From Phyto melanocephala (lineage: Eukaryota > Arthropoda > Insecta > Diptera > Rhinophoridae), in NCBI GenBank assembly GCA_941918925.1, contig OW799233.1:78991797-79055796 (forward strand): DNA of 64,000 nucleotides, written 5' to 3'. This document shows, piece by piece, positions 63,344 to 64,000 of the stretch (positions are counted from its first letter, which is position 1; each line of letters starts with the position of its first letter). The translations under genes were made by a program, and so were the position numbers. The notes under the pieces are model-generated. The model did not search any database. It had not been told where the DNA came from and saw only the letters and a list, made by a program, of their open reading frames with translations.

Positions 63344-63443
63344 TGTGTCAAAACCTGCATCACATCTATGCCCAGCTTCTTCCTTCGATTTTACAGCTTA
63401 CGACGATTTAAAACATAAATTTTTACACGCCTCCGTAATGCTC

Positions 63444-63449
63444 TTTATA
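63444..63449 (-). promoter_or_regulatory. Cad96Ca: Possible TATA box upstream of Cad96Ca exon 1
   Basis: TATAAA reads on the minus strand within TTATAAAGAGCATTACGG, about 100 bases before the ATG. A start site near 63415 would follow at the usual spacing, giving a 5' leader of about 70 bases. In DNA this AT-rich the match may be chance, and a further upstream leader exon is not excluded. Confidence 0.25.
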
Positions 63450-63479
63450 AGGTATATTTGCATTTACAACAATGAAAAA

Positions 63480-63903
63480 GTTAATAATTTATATTATTGG
63501 TAAAATAATTCTAATAAAAATTTAAATGGAGACAATATTATCCCGAAAGGAATTCATTGAATTTAACGTAGACATAGAGATAAAAACTAGACTCCTGCAC
63601 AATTCAACATTTTCTGTAAAAATGTCATTTTCAAAGATTTCATGCCTTGCTATGCCATGCGAATTTAACAAGGTGTTATAACATGTAATGCCAACTCAAA
63701 CATACTGTCTTAGCATGTCATTGCAACTTAGGCAAGCTGTTGTACGCTGTTGTGTTTAATACCATGTCTTTATTTACTGTAACGGTACTTCAATGCAGCT
63801 TTGTTTTTGGTTTCGTTTTTCGTATTTTTAATTCTAGCAATGTTTTTTTTTGGAATTGTTAGTTTAGATTCGTTCCTTGGAGTGTCAATTTACAAAAATT
63901 CAA
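63480..63903. other. Region upstream of Cad96Ca, nothing recognised
   Basis: AT-rich. CATGTAATGCCAACT and GCATGTCATTGCAACTT words suggest short local repeats near 63680-63735. Regulatory DNA is possible but cannot be seen directly. Confidence 0.3.
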
Positions 63904-64000
63904 ATGACTCCGCGTACTACTTTAGAGCAAAGAGAATTGGTTTTAAACCATTTCAAAAATGACCACTCACAGCGAAAAATAGCTAAAATGGTTAACATGA
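63904..64000 (+). CDS. Tc1-like transposase N-terminus, cut by window end
   Basis: A frame from ATG at 63904 reads MTPRTTLEQRELVLNHFKND and HSQRKIAKMVNM to the window edge. The pattern (T...R..VL..F.......IA..V) is the first helix-turn-helix of Tc1-like transposases. The catalytic part would lie beyond 64000. It runs away from Cad96Ca, on the opposite strand. Whether it is intact cannot be judged. Confidence 0.55.
   Translation, partial: MTPRTTLEQRELVLNHFKNDHSQRKIAKMVNM

Overview
This is an AT-rich, intron- and transposon-dense piece of a dipteran nuclear genome. The evidence is one split gene that reads as the fly receptor tyrosine kinase Cad96Ca (also called stitcher), INE-1/DINE-like repeats with the typical TATACCC start and ATTCGGC..GCCGAAT end hairpin, and Helitrons, mariners, Tc1-like and hAT elements of the kinds seen in flies. 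A cyclorrhaphan (higher) fly is most likely; the species cannot be read from the sequence.

The window is essentially one gene on the minus strand. Ten coding exons could be joined by hand with GT..AG introns and consistent phases, giving 770 codons plus stop: signal peptide exon (63343-63271), cadherin exon (33365-33127), end of cadherin domain + linker + transmembrane exon (32852-31944), juxtamembrane and glycine loop (23792-23543), VAVK lysine (23428-23340), hinge (22061-21922), 11655-11550, HRD/DFG (7054-6915), 2012-1871 and the C-terminal exon (1809-1585). Intron sizes are about 29.9 kb, 0.27 kb, 8.2 kb, 0.11 kb, 1.3 kb, 10.3 kb, 4.5 kb, 4.9 kb and 61 bp, so over 96% of the gene span is intron.

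Almost everything else is mobile DNA in those introns. Intron 8 (2.0-6.9 kb) holds INE fragments and an imperfect inverted-repeat element. Intron 7 (7.1-11.5 kb) holds a Helitron with a helicase end, a second helicase remnant on the other strand, a pogo/CENP-B-like fragment and a second Helitron-like family. Intron 6 (11.7-21.9 kb) holds a Helitron, an INE palindrome and a 3.0-kb long-terminal-inverted-repeat (TIR) transposon with transposase remains. Intron 3 (23.8-31.9 kb) holds a fold-back mariner of the DD41D type, INE copies, a small element with 8-bp flanking repeats and a TGACAA-rich element. Intron 1 (33.4-63.3 kb) holds a long INE with three 288-bp tandem units, a Tc1-like element, two hAT elements in opposite orientation with clear 8-bp target duplications, a 2-kb inverted-repeat element whose arms include coding sequence, a truncated non-LTR reverse transcriptase, several MITEs and a Helitron nested in a MITE. 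The right edge begins another Tc1-like transposase.

The most unusual items are two long-TIR elements (16.2-19.2 kb and 46.1-48.1 kb) that encode different but overlapping parts of what looks like one transposase family I cannot name, and the repeated occurrence of elements whose 5' half has been replaced by an inverted copy of the 3' end. No RNA genes, CRISPR arrays or prokaryotic features were seen.
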